DNA of 64,000 nt from a virus. The notes under the pieces were generated by a model, which was given only the letters and a program-made list of their open reading frames with translations, was not told the origin of the DNA and did not search any database. Positions within the stretch are counted from its first letter, which is position 1, and the number at the start of each line of letters is the position of its first letter. The stretch is taken from the IMG/VR virus record IMGVR_UViG_3300047318_000482, positions 1 to 64,000 of that record, one strand, 5' to 3'. Positions 39,232 through 48,990 of this stretch are shown piece after piece. A program made the position numbers and the translations under genes.

Positions 39232-40163
39232 CGTGGCGCCTCAACGAACTCGATGTCCGCGATCAGGGTGGTGGATCCGTCGACGCCCACCTTGCCCGCG
39301 TTGCCGGCGAATCCGGCTGCCTGGAAGCGCAGGGTCTGGGTGGAGCCGCGGTAGCCGATCGGCAGGGTGATGGTGTCACCGAGGACAACGGTGCCGCGCC
39401 GGGTGCCGGAGGCGTTGTCGTCGAGGTTGACGGCCTGAATGGTGGCCAGCAGTCCGAAGGTGGCGCGCAGGCCGCCGAAGAAGGCGGCGGTGTTGTAGCG
39501 GATCTGTCCGACGGCCAGAGAGAGGACGGCGGTGGTCGCCCAGTCGGGGATGTCGATGGGCCAGCCTGCGGCGGTGGAGAAGGTCGTCCAGGTGCTGCTG
39601 GTGCCGCTGATGTCGGTGGACAGGGAGGACGGGGACTGGATTTTCAGGGCGCGTTCGCGGCGCGGGTTGGCCACCTTCCGCAGGTCCGTGATCATCCCGC
39701 TGGTGATCGTGGACGTGCTCGAGGGGATGTCGATCCGGGCCAGCGGGATGCCGGTGCGTCCGTCCGGGATCGTCGTCGCGGATGAGGACACGCCGGAGAT
39801 GACCTGGAAGTAGGCCACGTTCCCGGTGACCGGGTTCACGCTGCCCTCGTACTCGGGGTCCTCGATCCGCAGGATGACCATGTCGGACCGGGCGCTGCCG
39901 CCGGTGGCGCTGATGGGCACGTCGGTGGTGCCGATGTTGCAGGCCGAGTAGTGGCCCTGGAAGGTGTTGACGCGGCCGCGGATCACGCCGGAGCCGTCCC
40001 CGACGGTGACGCCGGCACCCGGGGTGGTCCGCTGAAGGACTTTCAGGTCGTCGCCCTGGGTGATGCCTTCGGCGCCGGAGGCCAGGTCGCGTACGAGCAT
40101 GCGGAACTGCTGGGCGGGGTGGGTGGCCCCGTTGGTGAGGATGGGCCGGGCGAACAGGGTCAT
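39228..40163 (-). CDS. minor tail / baseplate protein, 311 aa
   Basis: A beta-rich protein with an N-terminal domain in which G-Q-G-D-D-L-K-V and V-G-D-G-S-G-V-I resemble the start of actinophage receptor-associated baseplate proteins, and a C-terminal lectin-like domain. It overlaps the hub gene by 4 bases. The exact role is not assignable from sequence alone. Confidence 0.65.
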   Translation of the reverse strand: MTLFARPILTNGATHPAQQFRMLVRDLASGAEGITQGDDLKVLQRTTPGAGVTVGDGSGVIRGRVNTFQGHYSACNIGTTDVPISATGGSARSDMVILRIEDPEYEGSVNPVTGNVAYFQVISGVSSSATTIPDGRTGIPLARIDIPSSTSTITSGMITDLRKVANPRRERALKIQSPSSLSTDISGTSSTWTTFSTAAGWPIDIPDWATTAVLSLAVGQIRYNTAAFFGGLRATFGLLATIQAVNLDDNASGTRRGTVVLGDTITLPIGYRGSTQTLRFQAAGFAGNAGKVGVDGSTTLIADIEFVEAPR

Positions 40164-40174
40164 GTCGGCTCTCC

Positions 40175-41077
40175 TCAGAGGGCGATGTAGGCGGCGCGCC
40201 AGGTCACGCGCATGTGAGAGGTGTTCGTGTTGTCGAACGCGGTGAACCGGAGCTCGGACTGGCCGGGGGGCAGGGAGAACAAGTCGATGCGGGAGGCCGG
40301 GGAAAGGGTGGAGGAGGCGTTGCCGCCGTTCTCCCGGGTGACGGTGCGGTAACCGGGCCGGGTGTCGATCTCCACCCACTGGCCGGCCGCGAGAGAGAGG
40401 GTGGGCATGGCCAGGGAGCGCCCGGACTCGGCGTGGATGACGGTGACGGTCGCGCACGGCCCGTAGATCCGCAGGATGGGCCAGGCGTCGGCGTCGCCGT
40501 CGTTGACGGCCCAGCCGGGCCGGTCCGCGGCCACCGTGCCGTCCTGCACGTAGATCGGGGCGACCACGGGAGCGGCGAATCCTCCGCCGGTGAGCCAGCC
40601 GATCGGCACGTCGGTGACGCTGTCGCTGTCCGCGTAAAAGACCGGGTCGTGAGCCAGGAACTCCATGTCCAGGGGCACGTAGCCGTGGACGACCTGCTTG
40701 TACTCGGGGTCGAGCTTGCGGGCGCGGACCGTGAGCTGCTTGACCGCCCGGCCGGGCCGCTTCATCCGCAGCGTCAGGCCCTGCCCGCCGACCAGACGGA
40801 CCGCGGCCGGGTCGGTAGCAGCCTGGAGCGCTGCGACCAGGTCGTGGCAGGCTTCCGGATTGCCCGGGACACGGATCGCGGCATCGAACTGGATCTGCCT
40901 CGCTGCCCAGTAGTCGGGGCCGGCGAACGAGCCGTCCATGGACGGCTGGTCGATGTCGTTGTCCCGAACCGGGGGTCGGCCCAGGCCGGTGGTCTCGATG
41001 ACCTGCACGTTGGTGCCGGCGCCGATGACGACGCCTCCGATGTCGTACTGCCAGTCAGACAGCTCAGCCAGCGGCAC
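40175..41077 (-). CDS. distal tail (Dit-like) protein, 300 aa
   Basis: The N-terminal half (V-V-I-G-A-G-T-N-V-Q-V, then V-R-D-N-D and the D-G-S-F-A-G-P-D-Y region) and the following R-x-[VI]-x-[VI]-x-[FL]-x-A-I-R-V pattern resemble Dit/siphovirus tail component proteins. The C-terminal half is a galectin-like beta sandwich. Its place directly after the tape measure supports it. The GTG start at 41077 overlaps the tape-measure stop by 14 bases. Confidence 0.75.
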   Translation of the reverse strand: MPLAELSDWQYDIGGVVIGAGTNVQVIETTGLGRPPVRDNDIDQPSMDGSFAGPDYWAARQIQFDAAIRVPGNPEACHDLVAALQAATDPAAVRLVGGQGLTLRMKRPGRAVKQLTVRARKLDPEYKQVVHGYVPLDMEFLAHDPVFYADSDSVTDVPIGWLTGGGFAAPVVAPIYVQDGTVAADRPGWAVNDGDADAWPILRIYGPCATVTVIHAESGRSLAMPTLSLAAGQWVEIDTRPGYRTVTRENGGNASSTLSPASRIDLFSLPPGQSELRFTAFDNTNTSHMRVTWRAAYIAL

Positions 41078-44000
41078 GGGCGGCCACCCCTCCCCTGCGG
41101 GCGCGGCGGACGCTGCGTCCGACCTGCGCTCCGATGTCCGATGCGGTGGCGCCGGTGCGGACCGCGGTCACGTTGACGTGGGTGTCGCCGCCCTGGCGGA
41201 TGATGACGACGGCCCGGGACGCGGCGACGTCGGTGATGCCCAGGCCGAAGCGGTGCGCGATGTCGGCGAGCACAGGCAGGGCGGTGCGCCGCTTGGACGG
41301 GCTGAGGGGTACGTAGCCCTCCCCGTGCGTCTCCGGCTCCGCAAAACGCACGACGCCGCCCTGGGTGGCGTAGATCCCGGCCCGAATGCCGCCGTCGGCG
41401 TAGGAGAGGTGCTTGTTCGCGCGGCCCAGGTCGGCCAGGAACTGGGTGGCCCGGGTTCCGAGGCTCTTGCCGATCTGCCCCTTGGCTTTGTTGGCCACGG
41501 CAATGATCTCGTCCTCGCCGAGCGCGGTGGTGGCGGCGACGTCGTGGATGCCGGTCTTACTCGTCTTGATCGCGGCGATGATGGAGACGAGTTCGGACAC
41601 CTCGTCGGCGGTGAGCGCGTTGTTCGCGGTCTTCGCCGCAGCGTTCGCCTTGGACGCCTTCGATTTGTCCTTGACCGCGGCGGCCGCGAGGTCCTGGGCG
41701 GCCTGGTCGTTCTCCGCGGCAAGCTGGGAGGCCAGATCCCCGAAACCTTCGGCGGCCAGCTTGGCCAGGTTGTCGGAGAACGTCTTGTTCAGGGTGTTGG
41801 CCTTGCCGAGCTGGCGGGTGTAGTCCTCGAGCGTGGCCTTGGCGGTCTTCTGGAGGTCGCGGAGGGCCTTGGACATGTCGTTGATGTACTTGGTGGAGCC
41901 GGTGGCCATCTTGTGGGCCAGCTTCATGCCGTCCTCGCCCATCGCGGCGAGTGCGTCGGCGACGTCCCCGCCGGCGCGCCGGGCGACGGCCTCCAGGTCC
42001 TTGTTCCAGGCGGTGGTGGCCTTCGCGGCGGACCTCAGCTTCTTCTCGACCGCGGTGATGTCGAAATACTCGACTTCCTTGGTCGTCCACTTGCCCTTGC
42101 CCTTGGTCTTGACCTTCTTCGTCTTGTGACCGGACTGCCCTGCGTCGGAGGCGGAGTACAGGGAGCCGGTGGTGGGGTCGTAGCGCCAGTCGGTGACGGA
42201 GCCGTCGGCGTTCCACTCGATGCTGTTCGCGTCACCGCCGAGGCGGCGCACGATCTCCTCGGTGATGGCGCGGGAGCGAGGCCGCTTGGAGGGGGCGAAG
42301 GGGACGTAGCCCTCGCCCTGCGTCTCCGGCTCCCCCCACACGCGCCACGATCCGCCGGGGGCGATCTGCGCGACGTGGTTCTCGGACCCGCCCGCGAATC
42401 GGCGTACGCCACCGCGCTGAATGCCGCCGCGCGCGTAGTAGTCGACGACGCCGCCGTCCGCGTAGTCCCGCTTGGCGACCGCGATGCCGCCGCTGCCGGG
42501 GGCGCCGACGGTGGAGAACTTGGTGACCTTGTTGGTCGTGATCGTGATGGCTCGGTCCCGCAGCGAGGCGATGGCGCGGGCCAGGGCGGCCACGTTGGCC
42601 TGCTGGCTGCCGGTGGGGACGGATACAACGACCTTCTTGCCCTTGGTGCTCTTGATCTTGAATCCGAGGGCTTCCAACTGGGCGCGGGCCTGCGCGGTCG
42701 GGGCGTTGACGGTGATGGTCTTGCCCTTGGTGGACGCGACCTTCTTCTTCACACCCTCAAGTTCGACGATGGCCGCGGCCGTCCTGGCATCGACCGTGAT
42801 GTCCTTGTCGTCCGGCGTCTCGGCCATCTTCCCGATCAGCAGGTTGAGCTGTTCCCGGGCTGCCGCAGTCGGAGCGGTGATCTTGTATTCGCGGGTGCCG
42901 GGAATCAGCTCGATCTTGTAGCCGAGATCTTCCAGTTCCCGCTTCGCGTCCTCGCCCAGCGCGTCGACCTTGATGGTCTTCGCATTCGGCACCGCCTTGA
43001 ACTCCGCCTGCACCGCCATCAGCTCGGCGAGGGTGGAGTCGACGCCGTGAGCGGACAGCAGGATGGACACCTGGCCGGGGATCAGGCCCATCGAGTCGGC
43101 GACCGTGGCCGCCTGCTCCGCGGTCAGCCCGTAGCTGCCCATCAGGTCGATCGCGGCCTTGCGGGACTTCTCCATCTCGCCGCTGGCTGCGGCCATCGAC
43201 TCCTTGAGGCCCTTGCCCTGCGAGTCGGCGAATTCGTAGGCGGCCACCGCGGCGTTCGCGGAGCCGTCGGCGACGGTGTTGAGGGTGTTGAAGAGGTTCT
43301 GGCCGTTCTTGCTGGCGGTGTCGAGCTGGCCGTTCTGCTTCAGCAGCGCCTTGCCGTAGCCGTCGGCGTGGTCGACGCCGTTGGCCAGTGACTCGTTGGC
43401 GTTGGTGAGCGCTTCGTTCACCCGGGCCTGTGCGGCCTGGAGAGAGACGCTGCCGCCGGACAGCAAATCAAGGGCCTCGCGCAGGGCCCGGGTGCGGGAG
43501 TCAGCGTCCGCGGTCTTGTCGGCGAGCGCGCCGACAGCACCCTTGAGCCGGTCGTAGGCGCTGACCCCGTCGCTGGCGCCCTTGACGCCCTCGTTGTAGT
43601 CGCGGGCGTCGGCGGCCGCCTTCTTGAAGTCGCCGGACAGACCGGACAGCCCCTTGCGCAGGTCGTCGGCGGCCTGGCCCTGTTTGTTCAGGGCGTCGCC
43701 CCCGACACCGGACTCGGGGTCAAGGACCCAGTCATGGTTGGCTGCGGCGACGTCCTCGAGGTGCTTTTGCAGCTTGCCGAGGCTGGTGCCCTGGTTGGTG
43801 TAGGCGTCGACGAGTTCCGACATCGGGACCTTCGCGGTCCGCGCGAGGTCGACGAGACGCTTCTGCCCGTCCAGCGTCGTCTTGATCTTCTGCTGCATCA
43901 GGTTCTCGGTGGCGATGGAGCGCACCGAATCGTCCACGGCGCCGTTGGAGTCGCGCAGTGCCTGGGAGAGGCTGCTGATCTGCTGCTGGTGCTCGGCGGC

Positions 44001-46334
44001 GGCTTGGGCGGCCTGCTGTTGCTTGGTGGCGAGGAAGCCGAGCCCGATGGTGGCTGCGGTGATGGCCAGGCCCCAGGGGCCGCCGAGGGCGCCCATGAGG
44101 CCGGATCCGAGTCCGCGGGCGGCGGTCCCGGCTGCGGCGCCGATTCCGCGGAGGGTTCCGGTGAAGCCGGTGCCTGTGGTGGAGGCGGTGCGGAACGCGG
44201 CACCCATCCGGCCGATGATCGGGACTCGGGTCTGGAGAACGGCGAACGCTGCGCCGTACCGGGTCAGGGATACGCCGGCCGCGGCGGCCAGTGACCGCTG
44301 TACGGCCATCTGCCCGCTCAACGATCGGAAGGCGCCGGTGACGCTGCCGCGGACGGTGGTGGCGAGCGATGTCAGACGCGGCTGGATCCGGGAGGTCAGC
44401 ATCGCGGCGAGGACGAACTGCTGGATCGGGCCGGGCAGCGCCCCGAACGCGGAGACGAGTGTGCCGACGAGGTGGCCGATCGGGCCGAGGACGACGGAGA
44501 CCGCGGATACGGCGGTCATGAGGAGGTCGAGGGCTCCGACGACGATGTCCAGGCTGGAGGCCACGGTGCTGCCCTCGCCGGTGAGGTCGCCGAAGGCGGA
44601 CACGACGGGCTGGACGCCGTCGGCCAGGTTGCCGAGGACGTCCATGACCATCTGACCGGCGTTGATGATGAGGTGGAAGAAGTCGGCGATGCCTTCGCTT
44701 GCGAGGTCCTTGAACGGTTCGGCCAGGCCCTTGGCTTCGGACTTGATGCCGGCGAACTCGGCGCGGGCGGCGGAGAGCAGGTCCGGTCCGAAGACCGAGC
44801 CCAAGTCGTTCATGTGCTGGAAGAACTGTTCGATCTTCGGGGTGGCGGTGGAGAGGCCCTTGGTGATGCCGCGGGTCAGGAACTCCAGGCCGGGCGCCAT
44901 GCCCTGGTAGATCGTCAGGCCGGTCTGTTTGGCCTGGGTCTTGAGCTGGAGCATGGCGCCGGCGAGGCCCTTGCCCTTGGCGGCGGCGATCTCGGCGGCG
45001 GCGCCGGTGTCGGACACGGCGGCCATGAGGTTGTCGAAGGAGTCGACGCCCTGGTGGGCGAGGGCGATGGCGCCGGACATGGCGGGCTTGCCCATGGACT
45101 GCTTGACGGCGGCCGCGAAGTCCTTCTGCGACATCTTGTGCTGGGCTTTGGACAGGCCGTCGATGACGTAGCGCAGGCCCTTGAAGCCGCCCTGGGCGTC
45201 CCACGCTTCGATGCCCATGGCCTTCAGGCCCTTGATCATCTGGGGGGTGGGGGCGGCCAGGTTGGCCATCATGCCGCGCAACGTCGTACCGGCGGTCTGG
45301 CCGAGGATGCCCGCCTTGCCGAGCATGCCGACCGCGGCGGCGGTCTCGCGCATGCTGACGCCGAGCCCGTGGGCGACCGGACCCGCATATTTCATTGCGA
45401 AATAAATGTCAATAATGTCACCACTTGCGGCATTTGCCGTAGCGGCGAGGGTGTCGGCGGCCTGTCCTGCCTGGTCGGCGCCCATCCCGAACTGGTCCAT
45501 CATGTCGCCGAGATACTTCGCGCTGTCGGCCGCGTTCACCTGGGCTGCGGAGGCGAGGATCAGGCTGGCCCGGGTGGAGGAGATGGCCTGGTCGGTACGG
45601 AAGCCGGCCTTGGCGAGCTCCACCATGGCCTCGGCGGCATCCGCTGCGGTGGCGCCAGGGATGGAGAGGTCGTTGCCGAGCTGGTTCGCGGTCGCCGACG
45701 CGCGCTTCATCTGCATGGCGGTCGCGCCGGTCGTCGCCCCGAACGCGTTCATCGACTGCTGGAGCTCGCCGCCCATCTTCAGCAGCTCGGCGCCGCCGAT
45801 GACGAACGCCCCGCCGGTAAGGAGGGTGGCCAGGGACATGAGCTGGCGCCGGGCGCGCCCGGACTCGTCGCCGATGCGGCGCAGGCCGCGGACGCTTCCG
45901 CCGCCGACCCGGGTCAGGCGGGAGTCGGCGCGGCGGGCCGCGTCGGCCAGGCGCAGCAGGTCCCGGACGGCGGTGTTGATCTGCCCGGACATGCTGGCGA
46001 GTTGCCGGGCGGTGGTGCGGGAGTGGTCGCCGAGGGTGTTGACGTGCCGCTGGGCGCGCTGCGCCGCGTCCCCGTAGCGGCCGAGATGGCGGGCCGCGGT
46101 CTGGGCGCCTGCTCCCAGCCGGGTCAGGTTGCGGCCTGCCGTACGGGCTTCGCGGCCCAGGGTCCGCAGGTGCCGGGTGGCCGACTCGGACGCCTGCCCG
46201 AGCTCCTTGACCTCGGTCTTGGCGGTACGGGCGGCGTTTGCGAGGGTCCGGGCGTGCTTCGCCGAGGACTTCAGGGACTGGGCGAGGTCGTTGCCGTGCC
46301 CGCGGATGTCCACGGACAGGTTCCAGTTGGCCAC
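41064..46334 (-). CDS. tape measure protein, 1756 aa
   Basis: The largest gene. An N-terminal 160-residue coiled coil is followed by a TP901-type tape-measure core (about 165-470, with F-x-T-x-x-x-A-T-A-x-Q-M), hydrophobic segments near 610-790, and tandem beta repeats around 1110-1260 (K-T-I-T-V-N-A-P-T-A-x-A-R-x-Q-L type). The motif E-P-E-T-x-G-E-G-Y-V-P is repeated near 1330 and 1680. By the usual 0.15 nm per residue rule the tail would be about 260 nm. It follows the chaperone pair as in other siphoviruses. Confidence 0.93.
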   Translation of the reverse strand: MANWNLSVDIRGHGNDLAQSLKSSAKHARTLANAARTAKTEVKELGQASESATRHLRTLGREARTAGRNLTRLGAGAQTAARHLGRYGDAAQRAQRHVNTLGDHSRTTARQLASMSGQINTAVRDLLRLADAARRADSRLTRVGGGSVRGLRRIGDESGRARRQLMSLATLLTGGAFVIGGAELLKMGGELQQSMNAFGATTGATAMQMKRASATANQLGNDLSIPGATAADAAEAMVELAKAGFRTDQAISSTRASLILASAAQVNAADSAKYLGDMMDQFGMGADQAGQAADTLAATANAASGDIIDIYFAMKYAGPVAHGLGVSMRETAAAVGMLGKAGILGQTAGTTLRGMMANLAAPTPQMIKGLKAMGIEAWDAQGGFKGLRYVIDGLSKAQHKMSQKDFAAAVKQSMGKPAMSGAIALAHQGVDSFDNLMAAVSDTGAAAEIAAAKGKGLAGAMLQLKTQAKQTGLTIYQGMAPGLEFLTRGITKGLSTATPKIEQFFQHMNDLGSVFGPDLLSAARAEFAGIKSEAKGLAEPFKDLASEGIADFFHLIINAGQMVMDVLGNLADGVQPVVSAFGDLTGEGSTVASSLDIVVGALDLLMTAVSAVSVVLGPIGHLVGTLVSAFGALPGPIQQFVLAAMLTSRIQPRLTSLATTVRGSVTGAFRSLSGQMAVQRSLAAAAGVSLTRYGAAFAVLQTRVPIIGRMGAAFRTASTTGTGFTGTLRGIGAAAGTAARGLGSGLMGALGGPWGLAITAATIGLGFLATKQQQAAQAAAEHQQQISSLSQALRDSNGAVDDSVRSIATENLMQQKIKTTLDGQKRLVDLARTAKVPMSELVDAYTNQGTSLGKLQKHLEDVAAANHDWVLDPESGVGGDALNKQGQAADDLRKGLSGLSGDFKKAAADARDYNEGVKGASDGVSAYDRLKGAVGALADKTADADSRTRALREALDLLSGGSVSLQAAQARVNEALTNANESLANGVDHADGYGKALLKQNGQLDTASKNGQNLFNTLNTVADGSANAAVAAYEFADSQGKGLKESMAAASGEMEKSRKAAIDLMGSYGLTAEQAATVADSMGLIPGQVSILLSAHGVDSTLAELMAVQAEFKAVPNAKTIKVDALGEDAKRELEDLGYKIELIPGTREYKITAPTAAAREQLNLLIGKMAETPDDKDITVDARTAAAIVELEGVKKKVASTKGKTITVNAPTAQARAQLEALGFKIKSTKGKKVVVSVPTGSQQANVAALARAIASLRDRAITITTNKVTKFSTVGAPGSGGIAVAKRDYADGGVVDYYARGGIQRGGVRRFAGGSENHVAQIAPGGSWRVWGEPETQGEGYVPFAPSKRPRSRAITEEIVRRLGGDANSIEWNADGSVTDWRYDPTTGSLYSASDAGQSGHKTKKVKTKGKGKWTTKEVEYFDITAVEKKLRSAAKATTAWNKDLEAVARRAGGDVADALAAMGEDGMKLAHKMATGSTKYINDMSKALRDLQKTAKATLEDYTRQLGKANTLNKTFSDNLAKLAAEGFGDLASQLAAENDQAAQDLAAAAVKDKSKASKANAAAKTANNALTADEVSELVSIIAAIKTSKTGIHDVAATTALGEDEIIAVANKAKGQIGKSLGTRATQFLADLGRANKHLSYADGGIRAGIYATQGGVVRFAEPETHGEGYVPLSPSKRRTALPVLADIAHRFGLGITDVAASRAVVIIRQGGDTHVNVTAVRTGATASDIGAQVGRSVRRARRGGVAARAAG

Positions 46335-46376
46335 CGGTACGCTCCTCCCTCGCTGCTCGACTCGTGCGGTGTGCGG

Positions 46377-47311
46377 TTACTGGGCGCCGAGTTCGGCGGC
46401 CAGTTGCTGCGCGGCGTGGATGTACGCCGGCAGCAGCAAGACCTTCAGGCCGGCCCCGGCCTGCCCCTCGGGGATCTCCTTCTGCTTCATGGCGAGCTCC
46501 TCGCAGCCGAAGCAGTTGTGCGTGATCGCGACGTAGGCGTCCACGTATTCGCCCTGCTCGTCGACCCACTCCGACTCGCGGGTGCCGCACTGCGGGCAGG
46601 TCCCGCGCAGGTAGTCGGAGTAGGCGAGGGCCTTGGCCCGGTCGCCGGCCGACCAGGTGCCGTCGCCAAGGCCCCGGAAAAGCGAGTACGGGATGCGGTA
46701 CTCGTGGCACAGGGCCATCTCGGCGCGGAACCGTGGGTCATCGGTCAGCCTTTTCCCAGGTCGGCCCGGGTGGTGTGCTGCACCCCGAGGGCGGCGTTGA
46801 ACATGGCGTTCGCCTCGGCGAGGGACCAGGAGTCCAGGAGTTCACGCGCCTCGGCTTCGGTCATGCCGTCCACGGACGATGCGGCGATCAGCGCGGCCGG
46901 GTAGCCCTCGCCCCACTCCTTGCCCTCTTCGGTCTCCGCCTCGGACGCCGGGTGCGCCTTGAACAGGACTTCGAAGGCTGGGCGGGGCAGCGCGCGGAAC
47001 CGGATGGCGATAGACGTCTCGTCGTAGGCGGCCTTGGCCGCGTCTCGCTCTGCGGTTGCGGTGGCCAGGTCGGCGGCTGCCTCGGCGTCCTCGGGGTGGG
47101 CCTTGGCGTACGCCTCGGCCATGTCGAAGGCCCGGCTGGCCCGGTTGTGGCGGTCGCGGACGGCCTGGTCGTCGCAGATGACGAACGTCGTCTCGGCGAG
47201 TGCCCGGTTGCGGAGCCGGTTCATCTTGTCGGACCAGTGCGCGTCGGCGGCCACAGCCTGCGCGGGCGGAGGCTGGGGGGTGGTGGTCTGGCGGGTCCGG
47301 GTGGTGGTCAT
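46377..47311 (-). CDS. tail assembly chaperone G-T fusion made by -1 frameshift, 311 aa
   Basis: The downstream frame (46377-46751) has no usable start of its own: its only ATG (46718) lacks an RBS, and the coding pattern continues upstream as R-L-T-D-D-P-R-F-R-A-E-M-A-L. A -1 slip at GGGAAAA joins it to the end of the G gene. The T part carries two CxxC pairs and a helical end. Siphovirus G and G-T proteins wrap the tape measure before tail tube polymerisation. Confidence 0.85.
46745..47311 (-). CDS. tail assembly chaperone (G protein), 188 aa
   Basis: A helical acidic protein with F-R-A-L-P-R-P-A-F-E-V-L-F-K-A-H-P near residue 113, the typical phrase of actinophage tail chaperones (a tyrosine/arginine mini-domain preceding ...H-P). 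It ends 3 codons after the slippery GGGAAAA. It lies between the major tail protein and the tape measure. GGAGG is 11 bases before the ATG. Confidence 0.85.
   Translation of the reverse strand: MTTTRTRQTTTPQPPPAQAVAADAHWSDKMNRLRNRALAETTFVICDDQAVRDRHNRASRAFDMAEAYAKAHPEDAEAAADLATATAERDAAKAAYDETSIAIRFRALPRPAFEVLFKAHPASEAETEEGKEWGEGYPAALIAASSVDGMTEAEARELLDSWSLAEANAMFNAALGVQHTTRADLGKG
46751..46757 (-). promoter_or_regulatory. programmed -1 frameshift slippery site GGGAAAA
   Basis: Read in the zero frame as CTG GGA AAA GGC TGA, the heptamer G-GGA-AAA fits X-XXY-YYZ. A -1 shift avoids the TGA and enters the T frame, which is open to 46377. Confidence 0.88.
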
Positions 47312-47329
47312 GACGGGTGGGTCCTCCGG

Positions 47330-47375
47330 TTCGGGAAGGGGACCCGGCCGGGCGCCACAGGCGCCCCTTCCCGAA
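47330..47375 (-). terminator. inverted repeat between major tail and chaperone genes
   Basis: A 12-bp perfect stem (47330-47341 with 47364-47375) contains a nested GGCGCC stem. It lies 48 bases past the major tail stop. A partial terminator here would lower chaperone and tape-measure expression relative to the tail tube. Confidence 0.65.
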
Positions 47376-47423
47376 CGTCGGGGCCCGGCCGGGCGTAGAG
47401 GGGGTGTTGCGGTCCGGCTGGGG

Positions 47424-48227
47424 TCAGCCGCCCGGCGTGGTCGTGGTCACCGTGACGGCGGGGCTGGTGCCGCCGGTCAGGGTCGCGGTCGCGGTCATCT
47501 GCGGGACGTCGGCGCCGTCGTAGGCTCCGCCGAACGTGACCGTGATCGGGGTCCCCGGGTGCGGGCCGCCCGCGCAGACGACGTCGCCGGACGCGAGGTT
47601 CGACAGCGCCTCGAGCGCGGACTGCACCGCGGCCGCGGCAGCGTTGTACGGGATGGCCGAAGTGGTCTGCCCGGACCAGGTGAGCGTGTACGTACCGCCG
47701 GTGGGGGTGCCGGTGATGGTGATGGTCTGGACTTCGTCCGTGCCGGCCGCGGGCACCGGTGCGCCCTGGAGCGGGCGGGAGGTGATGGAGCAGGTGGCCA
47801 TGAACTTCGCGGCCTCATTGTCGGCGGTGTACTGCGGCGACTGGGAGGCGACCCGGATCGGAAAGACGTCCATCGAGTTGTTCGCGGGGACGTCGCCCTT
47901 ACGCATGATCACGATGTGGGCGTTGGTGCCCTTCGCGAACAGCTGCTCCAGGTCGGCGTCTTCCTCGTCCTCGTAGAACGTGAAGCTGCTGGAGTCGGCC
48001 TTGTCGCTGCCGGGGATGGTGGAGTCGTAGGTGTCCGCCATGTCCGGCGTGTCGATCTCCTGGTTGGCGACCGTCCACCCGTCCATCGCGGCGATGTACG
48101 CGGAGAACTCGGTGCCGGCAGAGATCTCGCTGCGCGTGGGCAGCATGTCGTCGGCGACGACGTTCGGCACGAAGAAAAACTTCGACGTGCCGCGCCTCAT
48201 GTATTTCTTCGGCTTCGGAAGCAGCAT
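47424..48227 (-). CDS. major tail (tube) protein with C-terminal Ig-like domain, 267 aa
   Basis: The N-terminal 155 residues form a tail-tube-like domain (R-x-E-I-S-A-G-T-E-F, W-x-V-A-N-Q-E-I-D-T-P-D-M, then a K-A-D-S-S-S-F-T-F-Y-E strand). The last 105 residues are an Ig-like module (T-P-T-G-G-T-Y-T-L-T-W-S-G-Q-T-T, A-L-E-A-L-S-N, V-T-F-G-G), which also occurs inside the decoration protein at 52841. The position before the chaperones is canonical. Confidence 0.85.
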   Translation of the reverse strand: MLLPKPKKYMRRGTSKFFFVPNVVADDMLPTRSEISAGTEFSAYIAAMDGWTVANQEIDTPDMADTYDSTIPGSDKADSSSFTFYEDEEDADLEQLFAKGTNAHIVIMRKGDVPANNSMDVFPIRVASQSPQYTADNEAAKFMATCSITSRPLQGAPVPAAGTDEVQTITITGTPTGGTYTLTWSGQTTSAIPYNAAAAAVQSALEALSNLASGDVVCAGGPHPGTPITVTFGGAYDGADVPQMTATATLTGGTSPAVTVTTTTPGG

Positions 48228-48367
48228 TTCGTGGGCCCCTTGGTCCCGGGGCCTTCGCGGTCGCTGGGACCCGGCCCCTTACACGGTGTGTATGGGTGGC
48301 GGCCACCTGTGGTGGTGGCGTCCGCGTGGGGTCCCGCCGCGGTGCGGTTGTACGTGCCTGAATCGGG

Positions 48368-48817
48368 TCAGGCGCTGGTCAGGTCGAACCTGTACCGGCT
48401 TGCACTGCTCATGATTCCATCGGCGGCGTCGGGTGTTCCCCCCGCTTCCGCGTCGGGAGCGCGGGCGATGACGCGGGCGTCGGGCACGGTCAGGTCGTGG
48501 AGCCAGCGCCGGGTGCCCGGGTCGCGGCCGATGAGGACTTCGCGGGCCTTGTCGCCGAGCCACTCCATCTGGTCCTGGGTGCCGTAGGAGTCGGGGTCGG
48601 TCAGGTCGCGGGCGGAGATGCAGTCGACCTGGTAGACGATGCTGCAGTCCTCGTGCAGATCGGAGAACGGGGCTCCGGAGGTCTGCCGGTCGATGAAGTG
48701 CAGGATGTAGTACTCGGTCGGGTCGCCGTCCGGGACCTTCCCCTCTCCCACCGGCTTTCCCGATGCCTGAGCCAGGAGCTCCTTGATGGCGTTGGTGACC
48801 AGCCTGGTTTTGATCAT
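48368..48817 (-). CDS. tail terminator/completion protein, 149 aa
   Basis: A compact alpha/beta protein with V-Y-Q-V-D-C-I-S-A-R-D, W-L-G-D-K-A-R-E and T-V-P-D-A-R-V-I, the strand-helix order of siphovirus tail terminators (gpU/gp17-like). It sits just upstream of the major tail gene in transcription order. GAGG precedes the ATG. Confidence 0.7.
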   Translation of the reverse strand: MIKTRLVTNAIKELLAQASGKPVGEGKVPDGDPTEYYILHFIDRQTSGAPFSDLHEDCSIVYQVDCISARDLTDPDSYGTQDQMEWLGDKAREVLIGRDPGTRRWLHDLTVPDARVIARAPDAEAGGTPDAADGIMSSASRYRFDLTSA

Positions 48818-48990
48818 GCTGGTTCCTCGTGCTTCTCCCGGCCGTCCAGCGAGTGGTGGGTGATGACCCAGCCGACGGATCCGTCGTCGCACTTCACCGG
48901 CCGCATGCCGGGCCCGCAGACGCAGTCGTCGGACTCCGTGTCGTGCTCGATCAGATCGTTGACCGGGTAGGCGTGGACGCGGTTGCTCAC
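48814..48990 (-). CDS. small Cys-containing head-tail region protein, 58 aa
   Basis: GTG start with a GTGA overlap at 48990 and an ATGA-type overlap at the end. C-x-C and a third Cys (D-D-C-V-C-G-P, V-K-C-D-D) suggest metal binding. Similar small proteins lie between neck genes in actinophages. Role unknown. Confidence 0.6.
   Translation of the reverse strand: MSNRVHAYPVNDLIEHDTESDDCVCGPGMRPVKCDDGSVGWVITHHSLDGREKHEEPA

Noticed and set aside
38129-39244. N-terminal extension of the fibre frame to 39244 (1570 aa)
   Set aside because: It overlaps the whole hub gene in another frame and is Arg-rich; the ATG at 38128 with TGATG overlap explains the real start.
40938-43391. Plus-strand 817-codon open frame, with similar long frames at 44472-46904 and 34763-36634
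   Set aside because: These are antisense shadows of the tape measure and fibre genes, with composition typical of complementary GC-rich codons.
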